Shown here piece after piece: positions 25,017-33,499 of a stretch of DNA of 64,000 nucleotides. The DNA is taken from positions 1 through 64,000 of the forward strand of contig NZ_WQNE01000005.1 of NCBI RefSeq assembly GCF_009759665.1, written 5' to 3'. Position 1 is the first letter of the stretch, and each line of letters opens with the position of its first letter. The stretch is from Bradyrhizobium cajani (lineage in GTDB: Bacteria; Pseudomonadota; Alphaproteobacteria; Rhizobiales; Xanthobacteraceae). Both the position numbers and the translations under genes were made by a program. The notes beneath the pieces were generated by a model. That model ran no database searches and was not told the DNA's origin. It saw only the letters and a list, made by a program, of their open reading frames with translations.

Positions 25017-25950
25017 GCTGAAGGGCAAGAGCGTCTACGTCGCCGGCCATCGCGGCATGGTCGGCAGCGCGCTGGTGCGCCGCCTCGAACGGGAGGGTGT
25101 GAAGCTCGTCACGGTGGACCGTCGCGAGGTCGACCTCTGCAACCAGGCCGCCGTGTTCGACTGGTTTGCGAAGATGCGGCCGCAAGTGGTGTTCCTCGCC
25201 GCCGCAAAGGTCGGCGGCATCGTCGCCAACAACACGCTGCGGGCCGAGTTCATCTACGACAACATCGCGATCGCGGCGAACGTGATCCAGGCGGCGCATC
25301 GGAGCGGTGCCGAGAAGCTGATGTTCTTCGGCTCGTCCTGCATCTATCCGAAGCTGGCGCCGCAGCCGCTGCGCGAGGATTCCGTGCTCACCGGCCCGCT
25401 CGAGCCGACCAACGAGCCCTATGCGATCGCCAAGATCGCCGGTGTCAAGATGGCGGAGGCCTATCGCAGCCAGTACGGATGCGACTTCATCAGCGTGATG
25501 CCGACCAATCTCTACGGTCCCGGCGACAATTATCATCCAGAACTGAGCCATGTGGTCGCCGCCCTGATCAGGCGCTTCCACGAGGCGAAGGTGGCTGGCG
25601 CGGAGAGCGTCGTGGTCTGGGGCACCGGCACGCCTCGGCGCGAGTTCCTCTATGTCGATGACATGGCGGATGCCTGCGTGCACCTGATGAAGACGTATTC
25701 GGGTGCGGAGCTGGTCAATATCGGCACCGGCGAGGACATCACGATCGCCGAGTTCGCGCGGGTCGTGGCCGAGGTCGTCGGCTATCGCGGCGCGTTCAGT
25801 TTCGACACCTCACGGCCCGACGGAACGCCGCGCAAGCTGCTCGACGTCAGCCGCCTCGAGCGGCTCGGCTGGCGCGCGACGACCTCGCTCGAGGAGGGTT
25901 TGAAGCGCGCATATGAGGCCTATCAAGCCGGCACGCTGGCTCCTGCATGA
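24997..25950 (+). CDS. fcl: GDP-L-fucose synthase
   Basis: This bifunctional 3,5-epimerase/4-reductase turns GDP-4-keto-6-deoxymannose into GDP-L-fucose. The 317-aa protein has GHRGMVG at residues 17-23, [28 protein letters not shown] and [11 protein letters not shown] with the Tyr-x-x-x-Lys pair, plus the [23 protein letters not shown] region typical of Fcl/WcaG/NolK. The GTG at 24997 overlaps gmd by 20 nt. Together they supply GDP-fucose for a glycosyltransferase in this locus, perhaps the WcaI-like one. In rhizobia the same pathway also feeds Nod-factor fucosylation, but no nod genes are in this window. Confidence 0.96.
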   Translation: MASLPFELKGKSVYVAGHRGMVGSALVRRLEREGVKLVTVDRREVDLCNQAAVFDWFAKMRPQVVFLAAAKVGGIVANNTLRAEFIYDNIAIAANVIQAAHRSGAEKLMFFGSSCIYPKLAPQPLREDSVLTGPLEPTNEPYAIAKIAGVKMAEAYRSQYGCDFISVMPTNLYGPGDNYHPELSHVVAALIRRFHEAKVAGAESVVVWGTGTPRREFLYVDDMADACVHLMKTYSGAELVNIGTGEDITIAEFARVVAEVVGYRGAFSFDTSRPDGTPRKLLDVSRLERLGWRATTSLEEGLKRAYEAYQAGTLAPA

Positions 25951-26022
25951 CCGGTTTACGGTGACCAGCACCGCAGGCCGCCGGTTTCAACGAAGATCAA
26001 GGCGATCGCATGCAAGGCCGGA

Positions 26023-27792
26023 TCATGCATCCGGCAACAGCCCCGCATGTTCGCCCTTCACCACGAGGTAGCGTCCAAGGCAGATGGCGTCGAGGCCAGT
26101 GCGCAGGAAGCAGCTCATCGCCTGCTCCGGCGTGTCGACGATCGGCTCGTTCTCGTTGAAGCTGGTGTTCAGAACGATCGGAATACCGGACAGCCGGCCA
26201 AAGCTCTCGATCAGCTCGTAGTAGAGCGGGTTGGTATCGCGCGCGATGCTTTGCAGGCGGCCGGTGCCGTCGACGTGGGTGATGGCGGGAAGCTTCTCGC
26301 GCCACTCGGGACGGAGCTTGACGACGTGCATCATGAAGGGACTGAACACGTCCTGCTCGAAATAGGTCGATACGGCCGGCTGGAGAACGCTGGGGGCAAA
26401 CGGACGGAAGCTCTCGCGCCGCTTGATCTTGGCGTTGATCACATCCTTCATGTCGGGCCGCGTGGGATCGGCAAGGATGGAGCGATTGCCGAGCGCGCGC
26501 GGGCCCCATTCGGAGCGTCCTTGATACCATCCGACCACCAGGCCGGCATGGAGGAGGGCGGCGACAGCCTTGGGAACACCGCCGTCCGGCAGCTCCCGCA
26601 TCGGGCATTGCGCCGCTTCCGCGGCGCGCCGCATGGCCTCATCCGAATGAGAGGGGCCCCAATAGGCGTGCGTCATGTGGAAACGTTCGCGCCCGCCTGC
26701 GACGTTGTGCCAGGCCCACAGACCCGCACCGACGCACAGGCCGTCATCCGACGAGGCCGGCTGCATGTAGGTCTGCTGGAACGGCGTTTCGCGCAGCAGG
26801 CGCGCATTCATGACGCCGTTGAGCGCGCAGCCGCCGGCATAGGCGACCTGATTGGTCGGCACCAGCTCATGCAGCCGCCTGAAGCAATGCAGCGAGACCT
26901 CCTCGAAGCGGATCTGGCAGGAACGTGCGATGTCCTTCTCCCGCTGCGTCATCTCTTCGCCGCGCTGGCGCGGCGCGCCGAACTTGTCGGTCCATTTGTC
27001 GGTGAACAGGCGCAGCATGTCGATGCGGTGGTTCTCGTCGACCTTTCCGCCTTCGCCGCCGCGATGCATGCCGAAATAGCCGTCGGCGAGCTTGAACCAT
27101 CCGTCGGGTCTGGTCTGGACGAGGTCGCGCATCTCGCCGAGATAGGCGTCGGTGCCGTAGGGCGCGAGGCCCATGACCTTGTATTCCTCGCCAAAACCAT
27201 CGAAGCCGATGAACTGGCAGCATGCCGTGTAGAAGAAGCCAAGGCTGCTCGGCAGGTGGACGCGGTCGACGACCTCGATGCTCGTGCCTTCGCAGCGCGC
27301 CGCCATCATGCTGGTGAAGTCGCCGCTGCCGTCATAGGAGAAGCCCGCCGTCAGGGTCTCGAACGGCGAGCAGTAGTACGAGCTCGCGATATGCGACAGA
27401 TGATGTTCGACGTTGACGATCTTGGCCTTGACCGTTTCCCGTGCCTGTCCGGAGGCGTCGGCGACCATGTCGCTGATGCCGAGATCGACCCTGGCGCGCC
27501 GGATATGCTCCATCGCCGCCATGCCACCGGAGATGGGATTGCGCAGGACATAGGAGACCTGGGCCGCGCGATTTTGCGACGGATCGCGCGCGACCGCGAT
27601 GAAGTCGAGCTCCTTCGCCGAGATTCCGCCCATGGCGAGAACGGCCTGGATCGCGTGCTGCGGGAACGAGGGATCGTGCTTGATGCGCTGACCGAAACGC
27701 TCCTCTGCGGCCGCGGCGACGACCTTGCCATCGAGGATAAGCGCCGCGGAGGCATCAGGATGGTTGAGGTTGAGGCCGAGAATTGCGGTCAT
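26023..27792 (-). CDS. NodU/CmcH-family O-carbamoyltransferase
   Basis: A 589-aa two-domain carbamoyltransferase that would transfer a carbamoyl group from carbamoyl phosphate (through carbamoyl-AMP) to a sugar hydroxyl. The N-terminal Kae1-like domain starts MTAILGLNLNHPDASAAL and has the metal-binding VNVEHHLSHIASSYY and FSYDGSGDF. The middle has YAGGCALNGVMNARL. The C-terminal domain has GWYQGRSEWGPRALGNRSILADP and LNTSFNENEPIVDTPEQAM, all characteristic. The ATG at 27792 is the family start; an upstream extension to 27873 is unlikely. Relatives decorate Nod factors (NodU) and antibiotics; here the target is probably the surface polysaccharide. It converges with fcl and has its own upstream region with a GTAAC direct repeat. 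Confidence 0.93.
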   Translation of the reverse strand: MTAILGLNLNHPDASAALILDGKVVAAAAEERFGQRIKHDPSFPQHAIQAVLAMGGISAKELDFIAVARDPSQNRAAQVSYVLRNPISGGMAAMEHIRRARVDLGISDMVADASGQARETVKAKIVNVEHHLSHIASSYYCSPFETLTAGFSYDGSGDFTSMMAARCEGTSIEVVDRVHLPSSLGFFYTACCQFIGFDGFGEEYKVMGLAPYGTDAYLGEMRDLVQTRPDGWFKLADGYFGMHRGGEGGKVDENHRIDMLRLFTDKWTDKFGAPRQRGEEMTQREKDIARSCQIRFEEVSLHCFRRLHELVPTNQVAYAGGCALNGVMNARLLRETPFQQTYMQPASSDDGLCVGAGLWAWHNVAGGRERFHMTHAYWGPSHSDEAMRRAAEAAQCPMRELPDGGVPKAVAALLHAGLVVGWYQGRSEWGPRALGNRSILADPTRPDMKDVINAKIKRRESFRPFAPSVLQPAVSTYFEQDVFSPFMMHVVKLRPEWREKLPAITHVDGTGRLQSIARDTNPLYYELIESFGRLSGIPIVLNTSFNENEPIVDTPEQAMSCFLRTGLDAICLGRYLVVKGEHAGLLPDA

Positions 27793-27929
27793 ACGAGCAG
27801 TCTTTCGGGTTGTGATGCAGTATCGGAGGTTGGCTATGTGAAACGGATATCGGAGCGGAAACGTAACTAACAACGTAACTTATCATTTCGGTGACTGGCC
27901 CGCGGCCGCCTGGGGCGAGGGCGATCGCG
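27793..27929. promoter_or_regulatory. Upstream region of the carbamoyltransferase gene with 9-bp direct repeat
   Basis: This AT-rich 137-nt stretch precedes the minus-strand carbamoyltransferase gene. AACGTAACT occurs twice in direct orientation at 27860-27868 and 27872-27880, a 12-bp period close to one helical turn, about 70-90 nt upstream of the start codon. Such a layout fits a transcription-factor operator. The end of the upstream beta-helix gene is at 27930, and no clear terminator was seen. Confidence 0.5.
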
Positions 27930-30125
27930 CTATTTCTGGATGCGCCGCTCCTCGACGTTCTTCCGGGCGAGCCACCACGCAACCCCGCGATCGATCGTCA
28001 ACCCCTCGCGAGAGGCCCCCGTTGCATTCTCCTCGACCACGACGTCACGCACGCCCGGCGAGGCGGCAGCAAAGCCCTTGATCTCGATGTGGGCGTCCTG
28101 ATCAAGGCGATTGCCCCTGATGATCACGGCCTGGACCATCGGGGGGCGGCCGGCACCCGTCGCGGTCTGGTTTCCCCGCACGAGGATCGAAGCTTCATTG
28201 GAGAAGACGGTTCGTTCGGGGCCGGCGCGATAGACGTTTCCCTCGAGGATATGGTTGTCGAGAAACTGCGTCCGCCACACCGGCTGGAATTGTTCATAGG
28301 ACAGGCCGAATGCGGCGAAGCCGCTGGTCCTGTTGGACCGGTTGGCCGCAATGACGTGGTCCAGCGCCGTTCCATAGGCCTGCGCGGCCACGCCCGTGTC
28401 CTCGAAGAAATTGTCGATGACGAGATAGTTCTGTTGCGCCTGGGTGACCGTGATCTCCGAGGTCCGGTCCAATGTCACTGCGAGCGGCCGGTCGAGCGTG
28501 ATCGTCAGACTGGGCGGCTTGTTCTCGAGCGCTTTGAGCCTCGCGTATTGCCCCGCGCCGCGGCCGTTCACCACCATGACGGCCGCACCGGTCCAGTCGA
28601 GGCTCGACGGATACGGATTGGGAGCATCGCGCAGCGACAGGCGGTCCGGGGCGGTGGTCTCGGCGTGGCCGAAATAATAGCCGCCCGGTCCGTCCGTCGT
28701 CATCGCTTCGCGGTCCAGCCCGTAGATCGCCTTGAACGTGTTGCCGCCGATGAAGATGTTCTCGGACGCGCTGACGGATTTCGACAACGTCGTGATGCCG
28801 CCGCCCGAGGCCTGGAGATCGGCTGCCGTCACGGTGTTGTTCTCGAAGATGATCTGGCGCGACCCGACCAGGGAATAGGCGCCATAGCGGCCGTTGTTGA
28901 GCGTGTTGCCGGAGACGAGCGCGTTGGTCGCCTTGAACAGGCGCAGCGAATGTCCGGATCCGACGACGTCGCAGTCGGTCACTTCGATACGGTCTCCGCT
29001 CAATCGGATGCTGTCGGGGGCGGCGGCGGTATAGGCCCGGCGGAAGCCGTTCATGCGCCGGAGGGCGGCGTCCGGCTCGATCAGCCCGCGAAAGGCGGAG
29101 GCACGGATGCGGACATGCCTGATGGCAATGTCGCCCGCACCGGGTGCCTGGCTGTCGCCGAATTGGAAGCCGCCCGATATGACATGCGGATGGTTCGATG
29201 CGTAGATGGTCAGATCCTCGATCGAGAATCGTGACGTCCCCTGGATCAGCGCGACGGGCAGGTTCTCCAGTTCCGGCCAGACCAGATTGACGAGGTCGAT
29301 GCGTTCACCCTGGAGGCTGACGCCGCTCGGAAGGGTGATCGTGTCCGAGATCAGATAGCGGCCCCGGGGGAAGTAGACGATGCCGCCGCCGCCATCCTTC
29401 GCCGCGTCGATCGCGGCCCTGACGGCCCGGGTGGAGTCGAATTTTCCGTCGCCGTTCGCGCCATAGGCGCGGACGTCGAAGGATTGCGAAGACGCCGGCG
29501 GCGGCGCGCGCACGCTGATGCTGCCCGCATCGACCCATTCGTGATCGCCGCCGTCGCCATTGGACAGGCGCAACCTGTAACGGCCGGGCGAGATCTGCTC
29601 CGGGACACGAAAAATCCCCCGCCATAGATCGCCTCTGGTCAGGACTGCCTTGCTCTGTGCATTGTCGGTCTCGGCGATCAGCAGCAGCTGCGCGCGGCTT
29701 GCTTCACGAACGATGTTGCGGCCGAACACCTGAAGCCAGCCTCCGGGAGAGGCCGCGTCGCCGAGATTTCCCTGCCTCCAGTAGATCGTCGGCAGGTTGA
29801 CCCGGCCGCTGAGTGCGCCTTGCGCATGCGACAGCGTGAAATGGTAGATGCCGGGCCTGAAGCTCTCCGGAATCACGAATTTGAGGGAGAGCGGGTTGGC
29901 CTGGAGGATCGGAACGGATATCTGCTGTCCGGCCTCGCGCGCCGGTCCGTCGGCGATCCTTGTGACCGTCGCGGACGTGATCTGGTCGAGATCGGCCCCG
30001 GTGACGAGCACCGTCTCGTCGGGGCCGACGGGATCGTTGAACCAGAACATCGCGGGCTGCGCATTTGCCGCCGCGATCCAGAAGCATTGGAGCACGGCGA
30101 CAATGGCTGCACGAGCACGCATCAT
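27930..30125 (-). CDS. Secreted right-handed beta-helix protein, pectate-lyase-3-like
   Basis: A 731-aa secreted protein. The signal peptide is clear (hydrophobic core AAIVAVLQCFWIAA, cleavage after ANAQ region) when the ATG at 30125 or the next codon at 30122 is used; a longer frame to 30215 adds a basic segment before it. An N-terminal region of about 200 residues has beta-sandwich character (WFNDPVGPDETVLVTGADL). From about residue 216 comes the pectate_lyase_3 start FDVRAYGANGDGKFDSTRAV with IVYFPRGRYLISDTITLPSGV, then many short N-rich helix turns (ALVSGNTLNNGRYGAYSLV, IIFENNTVTAADLQ). Proteins like this in polysaccharide clusters often cleave or epimerise the polymer. The catalytic residues were not identified, so activity is inferred. 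Confidence 0.8.
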   Translation of the reverse strand: MMRARAAIVAVLQCFWIAAANAQPAMFWFNDPVGPDETVLVTGADLDQITSATVTRIADGPAREAGQQISVPILQANPLSLKFVIPESFRPGIYHFTLSHAQGALSGRVNLPTIYWRQGNLGDAASPGGWLQVFGRNIVREASRAQLLLIAETDNAQSKAVLTRGDLWRGIFRVPEQISPGRYRLRLSNGDGGDHEWVDAGSISVRAPPPASSQSFDVRAYGANGDGKFDSTRAVRAAIDAAKDGGGGIVYFPRGRYLISDTITLPSGVSLQGERIDLVNLVWPELENLPVALIQGTSRFSIEDLTIYASNHPHVISGGFQFGDSQAPGAGDIAIRHVRIRASAFRGLIEPDAALRRMNGFRRAYTAAAPDSIRLSGDRIEVTDCDVVGSGHSLRLFKATNALVSGNTLNNGRYGAYSLVGSRQIIFENNTVTAADLQASGGGITTLSKSVSASENIFIGGNTFKAIYGLDREAMTTDGPGGYYFGHAETTAPDRLSLRDAPNPYPSSLDWTGAAVMVVNGRGAGQYARLKALENKPPSLTITLDRPLAVTLDRTSEITVTQAQQNYLVIDNFFEDTGVAAQAYGTALDHVIAANRSNRTSGFAAFGLSYEQFQPVWRTQFLDNHILEGNVYRAGPERTVFSNEASILVRGNQTATGAGRPPMVQAVIIRGNRLDQDAHIEIKGFAAASPGVRDVVVEENATGASREGLTIDRGVAWWLARKNVEERRIQK

Positions 30126-30239
30126 ATCGAATATCCATCGCTGTCGTTTGGTCCGCGGGCGCACGCCGGCCCGGGCGTCGATGACGCTATTCCGGAACGT
30201 TGTCGCGCGCTGCACGCGGCAGACCGGAAGGGAAGGACG

Positions 30240-31169
30240 TCACTTGATGCTGGCGGTTCCCTTCTCAGCCGCGTTCGCCTGATCCGGGCGCTCGATCTTG
30301 GCCTCGGCGCGCACCTTGTCGACCAGCTCCATTTGTGCGGCGCTCGCGACGAGTGCGGCGAGCCGGTCGCGGATCTTGTCGTAGTCCGCGGGCTTGCGCG
30401 TGCGCGTGTCGTCGAGCTTGAGGATGTGCCAGCCGACCGCGGTCTTGAACGGCGCCGAGACTTCGCCCTTCGTCAGTTTGAACGCGACATCCGCATATTC
30501 CTTGCCCATTTCGCCGCGCGCGCGCCAGTCATAGTCGCCGCCTCTGGCCTTGGTGACGGGATCCTCGGACATTTCGCCGACGACGACCGTAAAGTCCTCG
30601 CCCTTGTTGATCCGCTCCATCGCGGCCCTGGCCTTTTGCTCGGCCGCCTTGACGGCGGCCTCGTCGCCGGGAGGCGCGATCATGAAGACGAGATGGCGCA
30701 GATGCAGTTCGGGTTCGGTCGCAACCCCTTTCACCACGACCTCTTCATAGGCCTTGCGCATCGCGTCTTCCGTGACGGCCCGCTCGCCGATGACGGTGAG
30801 GAGATGATTGCTGAGTCCCTGGTTGCGCGCGAATGTCGCGCGGCGCTGGAGATCGGCCTCGTCCGCGATGTGACGGTCTTTCGCCACCTGCGACAGCAGC
30901 ATGCCGTCGATCACCAGCTTCAGCAAAGTCTCGCGCCGTTCGACCGGCTCGCGCACCAGCAGGTTCCGGCCGATGACCTCGTCGGCAACTTGCAGGTCGC
31001 TTTCGAGGATCTTGTTGCCGTTGACGACGGCGACGACAGCGTCCGTCGGCGCGGATTGAGCGAGAGCCGGCGCTCCGGCGCCGAGCATGAACGCCAGCCA
31101 GACGGTCGCCGCGCCGGCGCGTGCTCTTGTGACCGGACGATGCGTGCGAAAAACAGGCAAGACGTTCAT
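30240..31169 (-). CDS. Periplasmic parvulin-type peptidyl-prolyl isomerase
   Basis: A 309-aa protein with a signal peptide (hydrophobic TVWLAFMLGAGAPALAQ). An N-terminal SurA/PpiD-like helical chaperone region (VAVVNGNKILESDL..., DGMLLSQVAKDRHI) is followed by one parvulin domain: ELHLRHLVFMI, GGDYDWRARGEM and VSAPFKTAVGWHILKLDD. It should act on exported proteins in the periplasm. The gene is divergent from the PstS-like gene, with a 600-nt gap that contains a 31-bp palindrome about 50 nt upstream of this start. The beta-helix gene lies 114 nt downstream on the same strand. A second parvulin closes the TPS operon at 60175. Confidence 0.92.
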   Translation of the reverse strand: MNVLPVFRTHRPVTRARAGAATVWLAFMLGAGAPALAQSAPTDAVVAVVNGNKILESDLQVADEVIGRNLLVREPVERRETLLKLVIDGMLLSQVAKDRHIADEADLQRRATFARNQGLSNHLLTVIGERAVTEDAMRKAYEEVVVKGVATEPELHLRHLVFMIAPPGDEAAVKAAEQKARAAMERINKGEDFTVVVGEMSEDPVTKARGGDYDWRARGEMGKEYADVAFKLTKGEVSAPFKTAVGWHILKLDDTRTRKPADYDKIRDRLAALVASAAQMELVDKVRAEAKIERPDQANAAEKGTASIK

Positions 31170-31220
31170 GGCGAATATCCTCTTCGACGGACAGGTTCTA
31201 GATCCGCGTCATGCTCATCA

Positions 31221-31251
31221 GCACTCGAATGTTATGATAACATTCGAGTGC
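31221..31251. repeat. Perfect 15-bp inverted repeat with one central base
   Basis: The left arm GCACTCGAATGTTAT (31221-31235) and the right arm ATAACATTCGAGTGC (31237-31251) are exact reverse complements around a single G at 31236. It lies 52 nt upstream of the parvulin start on the minus strand. No T-tract follows on either strand, so it is unlikely to be an intrinsic terminator; a regulator operator is the simplest reading. Each half contains the AATGTTA/TAACATT word that recurs in other intergenic regions of the window. Confidence 0.85.
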
Positions 31252-31770
31252 CGGGCGCAACGCGGCCGGCTTGAGGGGCGCTTTTTAGCGACGCGACATT
31301 GACGGTGATGTGATGCCGGCAAGACAGGTCTGTGAAGACCCGTCGACGAATGCATCGAGCACGAACGATTCAAGTCACTTGAGCGAATCAGTGGTGCGAA
31401 ATGCGTTGTTTCGCCGCGCGACGGATTAAGTCGCACAAGGTTCGCGGTGAAGCCCAGGTGCGCGGCTCGCTGCTTCGAGGCAATGCATGCATGCGCAACG
31501 TCGATCGTCGGTTGTCGCGAACGCAATCACCTGACGCAGATGTCTGTGAATAACATTTTTGCGCGGTCACGAATCCAGCATTTTCTCGCGGGATTTCCGA
31601 TCGTTCGTCGCATCGCGCTTGTTCGCTCTAACGTTGTAATGAGATGCCGATAACATAATTCACAAAACAACAATGAAATTCTCACATATCGCCGATAGCG
31701 TCCGCAGCGCTCCGGGACCCGGCTGCTGATCGTGGCAGTCCAGGGTGATCCAAACAGGGAGAGTGAGACT
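31252..31770. promoter_or_regulatory. Upstream region of the PstS-like gene
   Basis: About 520 nt without a credible gene. The last 230 nt are AT-rich and include TAACATT at 31551-31557 and a patch near 31630-31690 (CTAACGTTGTAATGAG, GATAACATAATTCAC) that probably contains the promoter. Short palindromes occur at 31370-31382 (TCAAGT, C, ACTTGA) and 31485-31494 (GCATGCATGC). I looked for a Pho box (two CTGTCAT-like heptamers 11 bp apart) and did not find a convincing one. AGGGAGAG at about 31757-31764 is the ribosome-binding site. Confidence 0.5.
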
Positions 31771-33279
31771 ATGAGAAACGTGAAGGCTCTACTCATGGGA
31801 TCGGTTGCGTTCGCCGCGATGGGCGTCGCTTCCGAATCCGCGCAGGCGCAGTCGTATGCGTTCGGTGCCGGCGCGACGTTCCCGCAGATCGTCTATCGTC
31901 AGCTGATGGACTGCATGTACGATCAGGCTCAGGGCAGCTCCGGCAAGCCGGGCCCGCTCGCCAAGGCCGCGAACTGCACGGGCTTCAACACCAGCGGCTT
32001 CGGCGGCATGATCCTCTACGCTCCCACGGGATCGGGCAATGGCAAGCTGGTGCTGCGCACCAACGACAAGACCCAGATCGGCACGCCCTCGAGCTCCGCT
32101 CCTCCCTACACCAGCGCCAACATCAACGTGTTCGCCACGACCGACTATGACGGCGTGCAGTTCATCGGCAGCGACGACGTCGTCAACGCCGCCGACATGA
32201 CCGCCTGGACCACCGGCGGCACCACCAGCCCGCAGTCGAAGTTCGGCAACCTGATCCAGCTCCCGGCTGTGATCGGCGCGGTCGGCCTCGGCTTCAACGG
32301 CAAGGATGGCGCCGGCGCCAACCTGAACATCCTGCCGGCGACCCCGACCGGCGGCAGCTCCGGCCTCAACCTGTCGCGCAACGCGCTCTGCGGTATCGCT
32401 TCGGGTCACATCACGAAGTGGAACAACCCGATCCTGACCGCGCTCAACGGCGGCGCGCTCGGCACCGGCAACATCACCTTCGTGCACCGCACCGACGGCA
32501 GCGGCACCACCTTCCTGTTCACCAATGCCCTGGTCGAGCAGTGCCGCTACGAGTTCGGCCCGAACAACGAGACCGACTCGACCGTCGTTTCCTACGCGTT
32601 CCCCTGGACCGATCGCGCCCAGGCCTGCACCACCCCGCTCGTTCCGCGCGGTGCGAACCAGGTCAACTGGCCGGATCAGTTCGCCACCAACCAGTGCGGC
32701 GCGGCGAACCCCAATCCGGGCGGCGGCACCTTCGCCAATGCTTCGGGCAGCGGCGCGCTCGTCTCGCTCGTCACCTCGACGAACGGTGCGATCGGCTACG
32801 CGTCCACCGACTTCTGGCTCCCCGTCCGCGCTGGTGGCCTGAAGACCGCCAACATCCAGTCGCAGTGGGACATCACCGGCGCGACCGGCAAGTTCCAGCC
32901 GCCGACCGTTGCTGGCGCCCAGAAGGCGATGGCCACCGCCATTCCGCAGTTCGACGCCGCGACCCGCGCCAATCCGCTGACGTGGAGCCTGCAGGGCGTT
33001 GCGCCGAACCCGGTGGTTGCCGGTGCGTATCCGATCGCCGGCTTCTCCTGGATCGAAATGTACCAGTGCTACCAGACCCACAGCAACGGCAACAACTCCT
33101 ACCTCTGGTTCAAGACCTGGCTCGACTTCGTGTACGGCACGGGTTCGACCGGCATCTTCACCGAGAACGGCTTCGCCCAGATCCCGGCCGTGTGGCAGAA
33201 CGAGATCTACGCGCTGCTCAACGACGCGGCCAACGGTCCGCAGGGCAGCGGCTGCTCCGGCAAGGTCGGCGCTTACTGA
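31771..33279 (+). CDS. PstS-like secreted phosphate-binding-fold protein (LapA/DING-related), probable T2SS substrate
   Basis: A 502-aa protein with a clear signal peptide (MRNVKALLMGSVAFAAMGVA, cleavage after SAQA). The mature N-terminus SYAFGAGATFPQIVYRQLM and the later VHRTDGSGTTFLFTNALV are the phosphate-site motifs of PstS proteins. It is much longer than ordinary PstS (about 320 aa) and has eight Cys, suggesting disulfides and an extracytoplasmic or secreted life. No pstCAB genes are nearby. Instead, an isolated GspC-like gene follows, and T2SS genes lie 26 kb upstream. In Pseudomonas, LapA-type PstS/DING relatives are exported by the Hxc T2SS. The ATG at 31771 has AGGGAGAG upstream. 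Codon use is strongly biased and a strong terminator follows, suggesting high expression. Function as phosphatase or binding protein is open. Confidence 0.82.
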   Translation: MRNVKALLMGSVAFAAMGVASESAQAQSYAFGAGATFPQIVYRQLMDCMYDQAQGSSGKPGPLAKAANCTGFNTSGFGGMILYAPTGSGNGKLVLRTNDKTQIGTPSSSAPPYTSANINVFATTDYDGVQFIGSDDVVNAADMTAWTTGGTTSPQSKFGNLIQLPAVIGAVGLGFNGKDGAGANLNILPATPTGGSSGLNLSRNALCGIASGHITKWNNPILTALNGGALGTGNITFVHRTDGSGTTFLFTNALVEQCRYEFGPNNETDSTVVSYAFPWTDRAQACTTPLVPRGANQVNWPDQFATNQCGAANPNPGGGTFANASGSGALVSLVTSTNGAIGYASTDFWLPVRAGGLKTANIQSQWDITGATGKFQPPTVAGAQKAMATAIPQFDAATRANPLTWSLQGVAPNPVVAGAYPIAGFSWIEMYQCYQTHSNGNNSYLWFKTWLDFVYGTGSTGIFTENGFAQIPAVWQNEIYALLNDAANGPQGSGCSGKVGAY

Positions 33280-33322
33280 TCACCGCTCGGGCCTCGGCTC
33301 GATCGACGATCGACAAGACTTT

Positions 33323-33352
33323 GCACCCGGCTCACGCCGGGTGCTTTTTTTT
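33323..33352 (+). terminator. Rho-independent terminator of the PstS-like gene
   Basis: A perfect 9-bp stem, GCACCCGGC (33323-33331) and GCCGGGTGC (33336-33344), encloses a 4-nt loop and is followed directly by eight T residues (33345-33352). It lies 43 nt after the stop codon. This is the clearest intrinsic terminator in the window and shows that the PstS-like gene is a single-gene unit separate from the GspC-like gene. Confidence 0.96.
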
Positions 33353-33499
33353 CAAGGCTTGGCTTTGCCCGTGGCGAGGGCAGGGCGAATGCAAATCCAG
33401 TCGCGATCGAGACGGCGCGGCAGCGCCCAATTTGCAACTGTCACATCATTGATAAGGTGCCCCGCTATCGCTCGGGGACGACCAAGGACGGCCCGTGCC

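Noticed and set aside
26047..27870. 607-codon + strand frame over the carbamoyltransferase
   Set aside because: Shadow of the GC-rich carbamoyltransferase; no recognisable domain and no ribosome-binding site.
31221..31251. Reading the 31-bp palindrome as an intrinsic terminator
   Set aside because: No T-tract on either strand, and it lies upstream of a start codon rather than after a stop.
31447..31653. Small + strand ORF in the region upstream of the PstS-like gene
   Set aside because: 68 codons with many Cys/Arg/His, no ribosome-binding site, and it covers the AT-rich promoter stretch.
33430..33455. Possible Pho box upstream of the GspC-like gene
   Set aside because: One CTGTCAC heptamer is present, but the second repeat at 11-bp spacing (TTGATAA) matches poorly, so phosphate control is not supported by sequence here.
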